Assembly: GCF_012927105.1 (NCBI RefSeq)
Contig: NZ_JABBFV010000025.1
Coordinates: 1 to 64,000 of the forward strand
DNA length: 64,000 nt
Reading direction: 5' to 3'
DNA from: Sphingobium psychrophilum
GTDB lineage: Bacteria > Pseudomonadota > Alphaproteobacteria > Sphingomonadales > Sphingomonadaceae
The translations under genes were made by a program, and so were the position numbers. Of the stretch, positions 1-8,779 are shown one piece after another (the first letter of the stretch is position 1; every line of letters starts with the position of its first letter). The notes under the pieces are model-generated. The model was not told the DNA's origin, did no database searches, and saw only the letters and a program-made list of their open reading frames with translations.

Positions 1-58
1 CTATCAGGCGGAGATATTCCGGTTGATCCAGGCAAAGCTTGTACTTCAAGGGAAATGA
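1..58 (+). CDS. 3' end of an unknown gene (partial)
   Basis: A reading frame open from base 2 ends at the TGA at 56-58. It encodes about 18 residues (YQAEIFRLIQAKLVLQGK) with the amphipathic look of a genuine protein C-terminus. No start is in the window and no family can be assigned from so little sequence. The IS3 element begins about 100 bases downstream. The tail could equally be chance. Confidence 0.3.
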   Translation, partial: YQAEIFRLIQAKLVLQGK

Positions 59-154
59 GATCCAAAGTTTGACCTGTACAAATGCGAAAGGGGCTTAAGT
101 CATGCTTCTTGGCTGCGAGATTGAGAGGTGGCCTGGGAAATCTGGACATTGAGA

Positions 155-171
155 TGAGTGGATTTTCTGCC
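155..171 (+). repeat. Left terminal inverted repeat of the IS3 element
   Basis: TGAGTGGATTTTCTGCC matches the complement of 1430-1446 at 14 of 17 positions. It sits just upstream of orfA, as expected for the transposase-binding end. Confidence 0.75.
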
Positions 172-208
172 TGACGGCGGCCAGGATGGCCGCGTGACAG
201 GAGTAGAA

Positions 209-523
209 ATGAGCAAACGACCACGCCGGAATCACAGCCCGGCTTTCAAGGCGAAGGTAGCATTGGCTGCCGTGAAGGGGGAGAAGACGCTGGCCGAGTT
301 GGCGCAGCAGTTTGACGTGCACCCAAACCAGATCACGACGTGGCGTAGCCAGTTGCTGGAGGGCGCGGCCGGGGTATTTGATTCGGACAATGCGTCGGCA
401 ACGGCCGAGCCGGCGATTGACATGAAGACGCTGCACGCCAAGATCGGCGAGTTGACGCTGGCGAACGATTTTTTGGCCGGCGCGCTCGGGAAGGCCGGTC
501 TGTTGCCGAGCGCAAAGCGATGA
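209..523 (+). CDS. IS3-family transposase OrfA (helix-turn-helix subunit)
   Basis: A 104-aa DNA-binding subunit of an IS3 transposase that recognises the element ends and supplies the N-terminal part of the OrfAB fusion. Basic start (MSKRPRRNHSPAFKAKVALA), then the usual IS3 helix-turn-helix region (TLAELAQQFDVHPNQITTWR) and a C-terminal stretch likely to dimerise through a leucine-zipper-like helix. I chose the ATG at 209 because GGAG lies just before it (aggagtagaaATG); the frame is open further upstream, to 158. Its stop overlaps the orfB start (ATGA at 520-523) and orfB lies in the -1 frame, consistent with programmed frameshifting or coupling. No A6G slippery site is visible nearby. Confidence 0.85.
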   Translation: MSKRPRRNHSPAFKAKVALAAVKGEKTLAELAQQFDVHPNQITTWRSQLLEGAAGVFDSDNASATAEPAIDMKTLHAKIGELTLANDFLAGALGKAGLLPSAKR

Positions 524-1347
524 TCGATCGTTCGCACAGTTTGCCGTTGGCGCGGCAGGCGCGGGAACTGGGGATCAGCCGGGGCAGCGTCTATTACCTG
601 CCCAGACCGGTTTCGGAGGCTGATCTGGCGATCATGCGGCGCATCGACGAGTTGCACCTGGAATTTCCGTTCGCAGGCAGTCGCATGCTGCGCGATCTAC
701 TGCGGCAGGAAGGCATGAAGATCGGCCGCCAGCATGTAGCTACGCTGATGAAGAAGATGGCGATCGAGGCGATTTACCGCCGCCCGAACACTTCAAAGCC
801 GACGCCGGGGCACAAGGTATATCCCTATTTGCTGCGCAAGCTGGCGATCGTACGGCCCAATCAGGTATGGGCGACCGACATCAGTTACATTCCGATGGCG
901 AAGGGGTTCGTCTATCTCGTGGCTATCGTCGACTGGTTCAGCCGCAAGGTCCTGGCCTGGCGGGTGTCGATCACGATGGAAGCCGACTTCTGTGTCGAGG
1001 CACTGGAGGAAGCTCTGGCGCGCTTCGGCAAACCGGAGATCTTGAACACCGATCAGGGCAGCCAATTTACGAGCATGGCCTTCACCAGCGTGTTGCTCCG
1101 CGAAGAAATCGCCATCAGCATGGACGGTCGGGGCGCATGGCGCGACAATGTGATGGTCGAGCGCCTGTGGCGCTCGGTGAAATACGAAGAGGTTTATCTG
1201 CACGCCTACGGCGGGGTCAGCGAAGCCCGATCATCGATCGGTCGGTATCTGAGCTTCTACAATAGTAGGAGGCCGCATTCGAGCCTTGCTGCCAAGACGC
1301 CGGACCAGACCTATTTTGACAACCTGCCCATGTTGATGGCAGCTTGA
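520..1347 (+). CDS. IS3-family transposase OrfB (DDE catalytic subunit)
   Basis: A 275-aa catalytic subunit with the retroviral-integrase rve fold. It cuts and joins the element ends through the figure-eight and circle pathway known for IS3. The N-terminal HTH_21-like part (MRRIDELHLEFPFAGSRMLR) is followed by the catalytic core: D120 in WATDISY, D178 in NTDQGSQF, E214 in MVERLWRSVK. D178 and E214 are separated by 35 residues, the family DD(35)E spacing. The C-terminus carries the familiar YNSRRPHSSL block, so the protein looks full length and probably active. It overlaps orfA by 4 bp in the -1 frame. Confidence 0.92.
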   Translation: MIDRSHSLPLARQARELGISRGSVYYLPRPVSEADLAIMRRIDELHLEFPFAGSRMLRDLLRQEGMKIGRQHVATLMKKMAIEAIYRRPNTSKPTPGHKVYPYLLRKLAIVRPNQVWATDISYIPMAKGFVYLVAIVDWFSRKVLAWRVSITMEADFCVEALEEALARFGKPEILNTDQGSQFTSMAFTSVLLREEIAISMDGRGAWRDNVMVERLWRSVKYEEVYLHAYGGVSEARSSIGRYLSFYNSRRPHSSLAAKTPDQTYFDNLPMLMAA

Positions 1348-1355
1348 ATTTGGCC

Positions 1356-1415
1356 GCCGATATGGGGCGTCACTCTGGTCGGCTACGCCCTCCCGACATG
1401 ACGCCCCATATCGGC
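1356..1415. repeat. Perfect 17-bp inverted repeat at the 3' end of the IS
   Basis: The 17 bases 1356-1372 (GCCGATATGGGGCGTCA) are the exact complement of 1399-1415, with a 26-nt loop. The hairpin starts 8 bases after the orfB stop, inside the element. There is no T-run, so a rho-independent terminator is not certain. It may block readthrough or act as a structured transposition signal. Confidence 0.7.
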
Positions 1416-1429
1416 AGTTCGATGAAATC

Positions 1430-1446
1430 GGCAGACGATCCACTTA
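1430..1446 (-). repeat. Right terminal inverted repeat of the IS3 element
   Basis: GGCAGACGATCCACTTA is the imperfect complement of the left end at 155-171 (14 of 17). It ends in a CA-less terminus (TTA), slightly different from the canonical TG...CA of IS3. Confidence 0.7.
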
Positions 1447-1964
1447 ACCGTTGCAGATCCCTGTTCAAATCAACCCGGCCACCTCTATTGCGCGATACTG
1501 CTGCCTTCTTCTTCACTAAGTGCGGCGCGCCCTCTAGTTGAACGAACGACCGCTCCAGCCAGTTTGCCGCCGGGAAGCGGACTTGCCGGATCGTCCAACC
1601 TTTCGGACGTGGAGAAGCCGACAATCGCACGTTGGCCTATGTCCGCTTACCGGGAATGAAAAAGCGATCGGGAAGGACCACAAAGGGTCGACTATCGACC
1701 CACCTGATTAGCGCCACTTAAAACGGGAACGCCCGGCCCTGGGGCTTTCCTGCCATACCCAATCGGTATGTCGAACGACAGGTCTTGTCCGAAGCCGACA
1801 TTTAGAGCTTGTTCGATCGGCATGGCAGAGCGCAGAAAGTTGGGCCGATTGCAGAATGACCGATCTCGGTATGGCGCCCGCATATAGCTGCCGGCCACGC
1901 CAGATTAGTGTTGCGAAATGCCAAGGACACGTCAGTTCGCTGCTCGGACACCGCTGTCCCACGT
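1447..1964. other. Non-coding gap between the IS and the defence cassette
   Basis: No convincing gene. The stretch from about 1590 to 1700 resembles the degenerate intergenic repeat seen elsewhere in the window (AAAGGGTCGA core at 1683-1692). The rest shows nothing recognisable. ORFs here on both strands lack start signals and family resemblance. Confidence 0.5.
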
Positions 1965-2996
1965 TCAGTGTGCATCGAGATAGCCCATCGGTTCAAAACG
2001 ATCCTCGATACTATAGAGGAACACCTGCCCGGTCGGCGCAACGTCCTTGCTGGCATAGGAGCTTGGAATTCGACACACGACTTCGAGATTATCAAGGTCC
2101 AGCGCCCCTAGGGCCAGCGCGAGAGATTGGGCTTTGGAGCCAATGGCCAGGCCGACGATAGCGCGGGTTGGATCCTTCGAACAGAAATCATGGACATGTC
2201 CGAGTACGCCGATCATGTCGTTAATCTTGAAGTCCGCGCGGACGAGGGTCGGCTGATTGGTCAGATCCTCATAAGCCGCCTTCTCGCTCCCAGTCAGTTT
2301 GTCGGGCGCAACCCCATCTTCGATGAACACGACGCTCAACCGCGCTGGCTCATATCGGTCGATAAAAGGGAGGGAGTAACCAATCTCGCCGCCGAGGATG
2401 ACGACGAGATCGCGCACCGGCGAAAAGGTATTCGCTGATTCCAGAAAAGGGATCTGGATGGAAGTCCATTCGCCCTCTGACACAATCGAGAGCGGTCCCC
2501 CGCCGCTGGCGTCGCCGGTCAGATCATAGTGACCGGCTGCATAAAGACAGTCGAGGCGACAGAGATAGTCCTCGTTGAATCCTAGGCCGCACAGGAAGCT
2601 GACGTAGGATTTAGGAAGACAAGTGATGTCGAGTAGTATCCTGAGGGGGCGCTTATGGCGCACGAACTGGTCGCGCACCATGGCTTGCAAGCTCGCGATG
2701 TTGGCGTCGAGTTCAGTCGAGCGACCGAGCATCAACAGTTGATTGTTGGGACAGAGCTCCTGCAAGATGGCGAGATTGGCGTCCTTGGCATCGTCTGTTG
2801 CGGGCTTCGACGAAGCGAAGCGCACGAAGACCGTCGGATAGTTGGTGCCACCGATCGTTTGCAAAGAAGTGGGATTGCGCGATTCCCAGCTCACGGCGCA
2901 AATAACGAGATCATAGATCGCCGTCATCGCCGTATTAGCGGTCACCTGGCTCTGCCTGACAAGAAAACGGCCTATCGACAAGGGCTCAGACATCAT
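1965..2996 (-). CDS. Unrecognised protein, third gene of the phosphoesterase-ATPase cassette
   Basis: A 343-aa soluble protein I cannot assign to a family. Two stretches look like alternating strand and helix of a Rossmann-like fold: YDLVICAVSWESRNP near the N-terminus, and a hydrophobic strand ending in a conserved-looking aspartate (LRILLDITCLPKSYVSF). No membrane segment or signal peptide. The start was placed at the ATG pair 2996/2993, which overlaps the end of the upstream ATPase gene by 8-11 bp; the frame is open to 3023. Being last in a tight operon after a metallophosphoesterase and a P-loop ATPase, it could be the effector or the sensor of a conflict system. That role is inference only. 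Confidence 0.7.
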   Translation of the reverse strand: MMSEPLSIGRFLVRQSQVTANTAMTAIYDLVICAVSWESRNPTSLQTIGGTNYPTVFVRFASSKPATDDAKDANLAILQELCPNNQLLMLGRSTELDANIASLQAMVRDQFVRHKRPLRILLDITCLPKSYVSFLCGLGFNEDYLCRLDCLYAAGHYDLTGDASGGGPLSIVSEGEWTSIQIPFLESANTFSPVRDLVVILGGEIGYSLPFIDRYEPARLSVVFIEDGVAPDKLTGSEKAAYEDLTNQPTLVRADFKINDMIGVLGHVHDFCSKDPTRAIVGLAIGSKAQSLALALGALDLDNLEVVCRIPSSYASKDVAPTGQVFLYSIEDRFEPMGYLDAH

Positions 2997-5109
2997 CAAC
3001 CCCGATCGAAAGGTCGAGATCAAGCTGCCCCCCGCTGCCCCCGCCTAAACGCGCGGCCATGCGCTGACCCCATGCGGCAGAATCGATCTGGTTGTTCCGG
3101 TCCAAGAGTTGGGCGAGATCATCGACCTGGATCGCCACTGTCTCATATGCACCGCGGTGCGAAAACCTATAGTGAGGCGCGAAGCGATGATGCAGGCGAA
3201 ACTTAATATTGCGCGCCTCGCCTTCGGAAGGCTTCACCCCGGCCCCGAGCTGGATCGCCGACGTGCGAATGTAGCCGGCGAGTTCAGCCTGCCGGATCAC
3301 GTTCCAGACGATATCCTCGTTCGCTTGACGCTCGGGGTTTGAGCGTGCCTTTGTCCGATCGGGAAAGCGGACCGTAAAAACCCCGCGCTCCGCTCGGCCG
3401 AGGGTCGTTGGATCATGCCAATTGCTTTGCAGGTTGGCAGTGAAATAGCCGAGGCCGTCGATGAACTTGGTGACGATGCTCGCATCTAGTTCCGATCGAT
3501 TGCTGATCCCACTCAAATAGGAGGTGCTGGCATTGTATATGCCGCGCTCCTGCATCCAAGCCGCTACTTCGGTCCGGGAAGCTGCAAAGCGATCAAGCGC
3601 GTCGACCGTTTCCCGGTTGATGTTGTGGCGATGACAATAGGCGTCGAAGATTTCGCCGACGATCTCGAGAAAGTCCCGCACCGAGCCGTCTGCAAGCTGA
3701 GCGATCATCGGCACTCCGCCATAAGCAAGGCGTTTGAACCCGAGGCGTGAGGCGAAATGAAGAAGGGCGGCCGCCTGCTTGCGCCGCAGCCAAGCGATTT
3801 TCGCGCCATCCTCGAATATATCCAATCCGCTCAGCAGGCGTCGTTCATCCGCCGGTCCGAACTCGGACTTGAACGCGTCCTCACCATCCTCCGAAAGAAG
3901 GAGGACATAGGTCTGATAATAAGGCAGGTCCTTCGTTCGCGGCGGATAGGCGCGACGGTAGCTTTTGAAACGGCTGCGCAGCGCGGCGCGCAGGCTTGTC
4001 GCAACCACCGCAAGCCTTTTTGCGTAAGGGCTTTCAGACTCGTCGATAATCGCTGCAAACAGGTCATTGATGTCGCGGCTGCCCAATTTGATATCGAGCG
4101 GGAAGAATTGCTCAATGCGGCCTTCATAGGCTTTTTTCGCCTCCTCGCTGACGGCGAAATAGAGGCGAAGGCTGAGAACTGCCTGACAAAGCGCCTTGAA
4201 CTCCTCGGCGGTTCGCAGGTCGAGACGGACAATCTTGCGATCATGGTCGGTGAGCGGCTGCTGCTCGATGAAGGTCTCTGACGTGTCGAAGAAGGAGCCG
4301 ACCGAACTGACAACCCACGATATCGGGTGATTGCTGATCCGGACGAGGGTGTTGAGGCTGCGCTGCTGGATGGGACTCAACACTTCGCAATCATCCAAAC
4401 AGAACTTGAATCCAATCTCTGCGTTGGCGGACCCTGGCATCTGGATGACAGCCGTGATCTTTTCGGTCACGAATTTGAGGATTTCCCCTGCGTCGCGCGG
4501 TGGCAGACGATCGCCGAGCTCCTTCACTGTGCCGCGACCGCATGCCTGGTTCATTTCCCGGACTATCGTGCGGCAGAGCTGAGCGAGCGTGAGGAAGGTT
4601 GACGGGCGCTGACCGAAATCGACAAGTCGAGGAAACTCACCTGTCACGGTGTCGACGATCTTGAGCTCTTCGATTGGACGATAGAGGAGGGCCCCGGCCA
4701 CACGCAGGTCGTGGCAGGCTGTCAAGCACCGTTCAAGACAGACCAGTTCGACCGCAAGCGAGAAGAAACGATGCAATTCGAAGTCGGGATTTGGAGAATC
4801 AGGGTAGATCGTTTCCCAAGCCGAGTGGGACAGTGAGGCGCTGATGTGGTCAGGAAATTTCACATAGACGCCGATGTGATCGAAATCGGTGAGCTTGTGC
4901 TGAAGTTGAAGCGAAGGATTCCTCATGAGATCCTCCCAGCAGATGCTCCTCAGCAACGTGGTCTTTCCACTTCCGCGGCTCCCGCGGACATAGACTGACT
5001 TTTCCTGGGTCAACCTATCGGCGGCCGGAGGAAACCAAATCAGGTGGTGCCCCCGGCGCTGATGTTCCCATCGGGTCGGGCGAAACGGATTAAGGTCGCC
5101 TGCTTTCAT
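2986..5109 (-). CDS. Large P-loop ATPase (ORC/STAND-like), cassette middle gene
   Basis: A 707-aa ATP-binding protein. Walker A GSRGSGKT lies at residues 43-50 and a Walker B-like segment KFCLDDCE at about 235-242. The C-terminal two-thirds looks helical, possibly winged-helix or sensor repeats. The architecture recalls ORC/CDC6- or STAND-type ATPases, which in many bacterial defence systems act as the switch between sensing and effector action (family knowledge). The start at 5109 is supported by an ATGA overlap with the stop of the phosphoesterase gene; an in-frame ATG also exists at 5130. The next gene overlaps its 3' end. The exact subfamily is uncertain. Confidence 0.8.
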   Translation of the reverse strand: MKAGDLNPFRPTRWEHQRRGHHLIWFPPAADRLTQEKSVYVRGSRGSGKTTLLRSICWEDLMRNPSLQLQHKLTDFDHIGVYVKFPDHISASLSHSAWETIYPDSPNPDFELHRFFSLAVELVCLERCLTACHDLRVAGALLYRPIEELKIVDTVTGEFPRLVDFGQRPSTFLTLAQLCRTIVREMNQACGRGTVKELGDRLPPRDAGEILKFVTEKITAVIQMPGSANAEIGFKFCLDDCEVLSPIQQRSLNTLVRISNHPISWVVSSVGSFFDTSETFIEQQPLTDHDRKIVRLDLRTAEEFKALCQAVLSLRLYFAVSEEAKKAYEGRIEQFFPLDIKLGSRDINDLFAAIIDESESPYAKRLAVVATSLRAALRSRFKSYRRAYPPRTKDLPYYQTYVLLLSEDGEDAFKSEFGPADERRLLSGLDIFEDGAKIAWLRRKQAAALLHFASRLGFKRLAYGGVPMIAQLADGSVRDFLEIVGEIFDAYCHRHNINRETVDALDRFAASRTEVAAWMQERGIYNASTSYLSGISNRSELDASIVTKFIDGLGYFTANLQSNWHDPTTLGRAERGVFTVRFPDRTKARSNPERQANEDIVWNVIRQAELAGYIRTSAIQLGAGVKPSEGEARNIKFRLHHRFAPHYRFSHRGAYETVAIQVDDLAQLLDRNNQIDSAAWGQRMAARLGGGSGGQLDLDLSIGVDDV

Positions 5110-6380
5110 AGCCTCGACCTCACCAACCAATGTTCGCGTCCGAGTTCATGATGTTCGATGGTCACCAGCTGATCAGCGGTTAAAAGTTCCAGGGCTTCCT
5201 CGGTGGCGTCGGCCGCGTGGGTTGCGCCAGCCTTCTGGGCGCAGCTCATCATGTCGCCCCAGAAGCAGCTCTGTTCTGCGATGATCTGTTGATAGATGGC
5301 CACGACCACTGCGTTAGGCGGGCGCCTACGTCCCGCCCCGATCGGAATGACCTGTCGTTGCATGGCCGCGAACACACCGGATTCGGCGAAGCGCCATGGT
5401 TCTATGTAGCAGCTCAGAGGCAAGCCAGCCGGGGTGAAGACGATCTCGACAACGTTGAAGCCTTCCGACGCCTCTGGCGCGGATATGCACACGAGAGGAG
5501 CGCCTGCAGAAGTCTGGATAATTTCCACCGGGTCCTCGTGGATATGACCGTGCAGGTAAAGGACCGGCCTTCCCAATTTACTAAGTTCGCTGCGGATCGC
5601 GCCCGAATTGACGAGCTCGGTGTAGGGGGCCAGCCTGGGCAGCCTTTGCGGCAAGATATTATGGTGAGCGCAAGCGATGATTAGCGACCCGCCAGGTAAT
5701 TTCGAGGCGCCTTCGACAAGACCTTGGACCGTATTTTTGCTGAAGGCGGGCGTGTCAAGCTGGCGATCATAATACGACCGCGTCGCCTTCTCATCGACAC
5801 CTTTCGTCAAAGCGGAGTTAATAGCCTTCACGATCTCGTCGCGAAACTCCTCCGGGATATATTCTGGCGAGCCGCATCCCCAGCAGCTATTGAGAAGCGC
5901 GACATCGATCCGGCATGGTCCTTTTTGATGGTCGAGCCAGATGGGCTTGTCGACCGGGAGCAGCGGAAGGCCGGCGTTCGTCATGGCCTGCTGAAGAGGG
6001 GTGAACTTCGTCGTATAACTGGGCTTGGCGGCAAGCACGCGATCGATATCGTGATTACCCGGCACGATGCCGACCTTCAGAGCCTCAAAGCGGCGTCCCT
6101 TGCCGAGCTGCAACGCTTCCGCGAGGTAACGCACACAGGCCCTGAAACCGTTGAGATCGCCTTGTTCGGCGAGATCGCCCATGAACAGGAGGAAGGCAAA
6201 GTCGTCCTGCTCAAGAAACTGATGAAGCCGCCTAAAAACAGTTTTTATTGGCCCGCCAGCCATCCGGTTCCGCAGTTCCAGCGGAAACCGGCGGTCCTTT
6301 TCGTCAAGCTTCAGCCCCAATTTTGCCGTCCGTGCGAGATGAACATCGCCGACCTGCAATATTCTCAAGCGCGGTAGCAT
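5106..6380 (-). CDS. Calcineurin-like metallophosphoesterase with C-terminal extension
   Basis: A 424-aa protein with all the metal-binding motifs of calcineurin-like phosphoesterases: GDVH (D12, H14), MGDL (D69), PGNHD (108-111), ACAHHN (about 235-240) and LHGHIH (276-280). It should be a dinuclear-metal phosphodiesterase or nuclease. After about residue 330 an extra domain of roughly 90 residues with a winged-helix look follows (ending near HHELGREHWLVRS) and may couple it to the ATPase. First gene of a three-gene minus-strand operon with ATGA coupling to the next. GGAGAGG lies about 12 bases before the start. The natural substrate (nucleic acid or cyclic nucleotide) cannot be told from sequence. 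Confidence 0.85.
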   Translation of the reverse strand: MLPRLRILQVGDVHLARTAKLGLKLDEKDRRFPLELRNRMAGGPIKTVFRRLHQFLEQDDFAFLLFMGDLAEQGDLNGFRACVRYLAEALQLGKGRRFEALKVGIVPGNHDIDRVLAAKPSYTTKFTPLQQAMTNAGLPLLPVDKPIWLDHQKGPCRIDVALLNSCWGCGSPEYIPEEFRDEIVKAINSALTKGVDEKATRSYYDRQLDTPAFSKNTVQGLVEGASKLPGGSLIIACAHHNILPQRLPRLAPYTELVNSGAIRSELSKLGRPVLYLHGHIHEDPVEIIQTSAGAPLVCISAPEASEGFNVVEIVFTPAGLPLSCYIEPWRFAESGVFAAMQRQVIPIGAGRRRPPNAVVVAIYQQIIAEQSCFWGDMMSCAQKAGATHAADATEEALELLTADQLVTIEHHELGREHWLVRSRL

Positions 6381-6440
6381 TGGTCAGTGGCATCCTCTCC
6401 TGATCTGACATAATCGGTAGGCGTTCGTTAGCTGCAATCC

Positions 6441-6719
6441 CTATGATGGCACTTCGCGCGCCAAGTCCATCAAAATGTCATTAGAAAATACGAGACTCGA
6501 ATTGATAAGCCTAAGCGCATTTTCGGCAGCCAGAACCCAAAATTTCTGTGTATGACTACAGCTTAAAAACTGCGCCACATTCGAAGCCATTTCGGTGCGA
6601 CCATTCGCGCTCGCGGAACGAGCTCCGCTTGAGCCCCTAATAATTTGCCAGCGAACACCCTCGTCACAAGTCCCTCCAAGTCCTTTCAGCTTCGATAAGT
6701 AATTTTTGCAGAGCGACAA
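6441..6719 (-). CDS. Weak candidate small ORF, hypothetical
   Basis: A 92-aa frame with no recognisable domain, signal peptide or obvious ribosome-binding site. Base composition is lower in GC than the neighbouring genes. It lies upstream of the phosphoesterase operon in the same orientation. It may be spurious and is listed only because this gap has no better candidate. Confidence 0.2.
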   Translation of the reverse strand: MSLCKNYLSKLKGLGGTCDEGVRWQIIRGSSGARSASANGRTEMASNVAQFLSCSHTQKFWVLAAENALRLINSSLVFSNDILMDLAREVPS

Positions 6720-6874
6720 ATGACGGGATACGGGCCTTCACAGGCGGCTGGAATGACTGAACTGAGTCGTAATGCCGCCGGTCTGGTCAATGAAGCGGGG
6801 ATGGCAGATTTCGGGACAGGGCAGACGTTTCGCGCTGGTCTTGGAACGGCATGGTTGGTCGCGAGCTGCTGGAA

Positions 6875-6932
6875 CCGGACGGTCTGCACCCAGGGACCGA
6901 GATTTGGTCGCTGAGGGTCTCATAAGGGTCGG
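6875..6932. repeat. Degenerate copy of the dispersed intergenic repeat
   Basis: CCGGACGGTCTGCACCC followed about 40 bases later by TAAGGGTCGG. Spacing and wording follow the better copies at 9813 and 54634. Lower similarity; assigned by eye. Confidence 0.4.
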
Positions 6933-7135
6933 CTGCGGCGGAAATGCGCCAATATCGTCATTGTGGCAGCCGCGACGTTTAGCTGAAAGCTGCCGTCTAT
7001 CAATGCGGCGATTGCGGGTCGAATGCCCATTAGTCGATCAGGACAAATGAGTTGCATCGCGCCGCCGCATCGCTAACGAAGGGCCTCATAAAAGATCAAT
7101 TGTGCTAAGAATGCTCTTTCTGGGACAAAAAATAC

Positions 7136-8779
7136 ATGTCGCAGCTGCGCCTCTTCATCCAGCCACCCGCTCGCAACATCGCGTCAGTCAATGCAGACGA
7201 TGCCCTCATTCTTCTAGGTGATAACTGGAACGACTATAGCTACCGCACCCTTTATACGCTGTATTACAAGCACAAGGGCACCATCCATCAGGTCGGCAGG
7301 CTCAAAATCCTTAAAGAGGGGCAGCGGGAAGGTAATATACCGCTGCCGGTCGGGCAGGCAAAGGTTTTGCAATTCAAGAAACATGTCGTCTCGCTTGGCA
7401 CCTCTATCGACTATTATATCCGCCTGATCGAGCTCGGGCTCCTTGATAAAGTACGGGGGCTGTTCAATGATCTTTCTTCGCATCCCGAACTGCGCGACGC
7501 CTTCGCCAAGGAACCGGGCCTCGCAATCTCACTTTACCGCGATCACAATCGACCCGATGATTTCTACGACGAGATCGGGCGGACGGTAGCTGCTGGCGGA
7601 GCGCCACCGGGCGACGATGAGTTCACCCTCGCGTTCACGCCGATGGGTTCCAACGAGCCGATAACCTTCAATCTAGGCGGAACAGAAGCGCAGGTGGGGT
7701 TGCGCGAGCCCCAGCCGTCTCGGCGCGCGGGCATCATCATCGGACCGAACGGGGTTGGAAAGACACACCTGCTCGCGCGCATCGCCCGCGTAGCGTATGC
7801 ACCACCCGCCGAGCGTGAGCAGCTGGCGTCCGTGGAGGGAGCCATCGCCGATGGTCCGGGTTTCCCCAATATCTTGGCAGTCTCCTACAGCTCGTTCGAT
7901 AATTTTGTTCCGCCTATGCTCGAGGGCGACGATCCCGAAGAGCGTCGCGCCGATTTCATCGCTGGCCGTGGACGATACGTTTATCTCGGTATCCGCGATC
8001 CAGCGGCGCTGATCGAAGGCAGTGACGTGACGCCACGGCTGGTCACCCAAGTAGAAATGGCGGACACATTCGCCAGCCACATTGCGCGTATCCGCGAGCT
8101 CGACCGGTTCAAGACGTTCGCCGAAGTCATGCGGCCGGTGCTGGAGGAAGTATCGGTCCGCGCCTATGCTGGCATTCCACCGCATGACGCACCGGAGGAA
8201 GAAGAGGATTTCTGGGGGCTGGACGAAATCCGCGTCGAGCAGCTCAACCGCTGGATCGGCCAAGATCCCGCCGCCGCCTTTCTGAAGTTGTCGAGCGGGC
8301 ACAAGATCGTCCTGCACCAATTGGCGGGTATGACCGCTCTGCTCCAGCGACACGGCCTCGTGCTGATAGACGAACCAGAAACTCATTTGCATCCGCCTTT
8401 GCTCGCCGCCTTGATGTCGGCAATCCGCCGCTTACTGTCTCACCAGCGAGCCTATGCCTTGGTCGCCACCCATTCGCCGGTCGTCGTACAGGAAGCGCTG
8501 GCGGACCAAGTGGTCATTCTCGCAGGGCGGGAGCCGACCATCTCCAAGCCCCCGTCGATCGAGACCTATGGCGAGAATGTCGGCGCGCTGAGCCGCGAGG
8601 TCTTCGGTTTCTATCCGACCGCCGGGGATTACCGGAATGTGCTCGACCGTATGGTCACTACCTATGAGACCGTCGAAGGGGTGGAGGAAGCGCTAGGGTC
8701 CCGCTTGTCCTCGCAGGCGCTCGCCCATGTCATGGCCACAATCGTGCGGCGGGCGAAAGAAGACAAGGTCCACGACTGA
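7136..8779 (+). CDS. AAA/ABC-type ATPase of a Septu-like ATPase-HNH pair
   Basis: A 547-aa ATPase. An N-terminal region of about 190 residues of unknown fold precedes an SMC/OLD-type nucleotide-binding domain: Walker A GPNGVGKT (203-210), a signature-like LSSGHKIVLHQLAGM, Walker B LVLIDEPETHLHPPL (about 408-422) and the switch histidine in ATHSPVVVQEAL. Such ATPases paired with an HNH nuclease form Septu (PtuA/PtuB) and related anti-phage modules; the wording here is not close enough to call PtuA outright. The TGA stop overlaps the ATG of the HNH gene by one base (TGATG at 8777-8781), indicating translational coupling. Confidence 0.85.
   Translation: MSQLRLFIQPPARNIASVNADDALILLGDNWNDYSYRTLYTLYYKHKGTIHQVGRLKILKEGQREGNIPLPVGQAKVLQFKKHVVSLGTSIDYYIRLIELGLLDKVRGLFNDLSSHPELRDAFAKEPGLAISLYRDHNRPDDFYDEIGRTVAAGGAPPGDDEFTLAFTPMGSNEPITFNLGGTEAQVGLREPQPSRRAGIIIGPNGVGKTHLLARIARVAYAPPAEREQLASVEGAIADGPGFPNILAVSYSSFDNFVPPMLEGDDPEERRADFIAGRGRYVYLGIRDPAALIEGSDVTPRLVTQVEMADTFASHIARIRELDRFKTFAEVMRPVLEEVSVRAYAGIPPHDAPEEEEDFWGLDEIRVEQLNRWIGQDPAAAFLKLSSGHKIVLHQLAGMTALLQRHGLVLIDEPETHLHPPLLAALMSAIRRLLSHQRAYALVATHSPVVVQEALADQVVILAGREPTISKPPSIETYGENVGALSREVFGFYPTAGDYRNVLDRMVTTYETVEGVEEALGSRLSSQALAHVMATIVRRAKEDKVHD

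Larger units (their letters stand above)
155..1446 (+). mobile_element. IS3-family insertion sequence, complete
   Basis: A 1292-bp element holding overlapping orfA and orfB transposase frames. It is bounded by imperfect terminal inverted repeats: TGAGTGGATTTTCTGCC at 155-171 and the complement of GGCAGACGATCCACTTA at 1430-1446, 14 of 17 positions matching. Size, two-frame organisation and DD(35)E transposase fit the IS3 family. I see no convincing 3-5 bp target duplication next to these ends (GAGA on the left, ACCG on the right). Either the element has lost its original flank by recombination or the true ends differ by a few bases. A strong hairpin lies between orfB and the right end. Confidence 0.85.
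6381..7135. other. Gap between two divergent defence cassettes
   Basis: A region of about 755 bases, relatively AT-rich up to 6720. It should contain the promoters of the leftward phosphoesterase operon and the rightward ATPase-HNH pair. It holds one weak minus-strand ORF (6441-6719) and one copy of the degenerate intergenic repeat (about 6875-6932). No tRNA, terminator with T-run or recognisable gene was seen. Confidence 0.5.

Noticed and set aside
1692-2161. Several short ORFs between the IS and the defence cassette
   Set aside because: Arg/Pro/Ser-rich frames on both strands without starts or family resemblance; partly antisense to the 343-aa gene.
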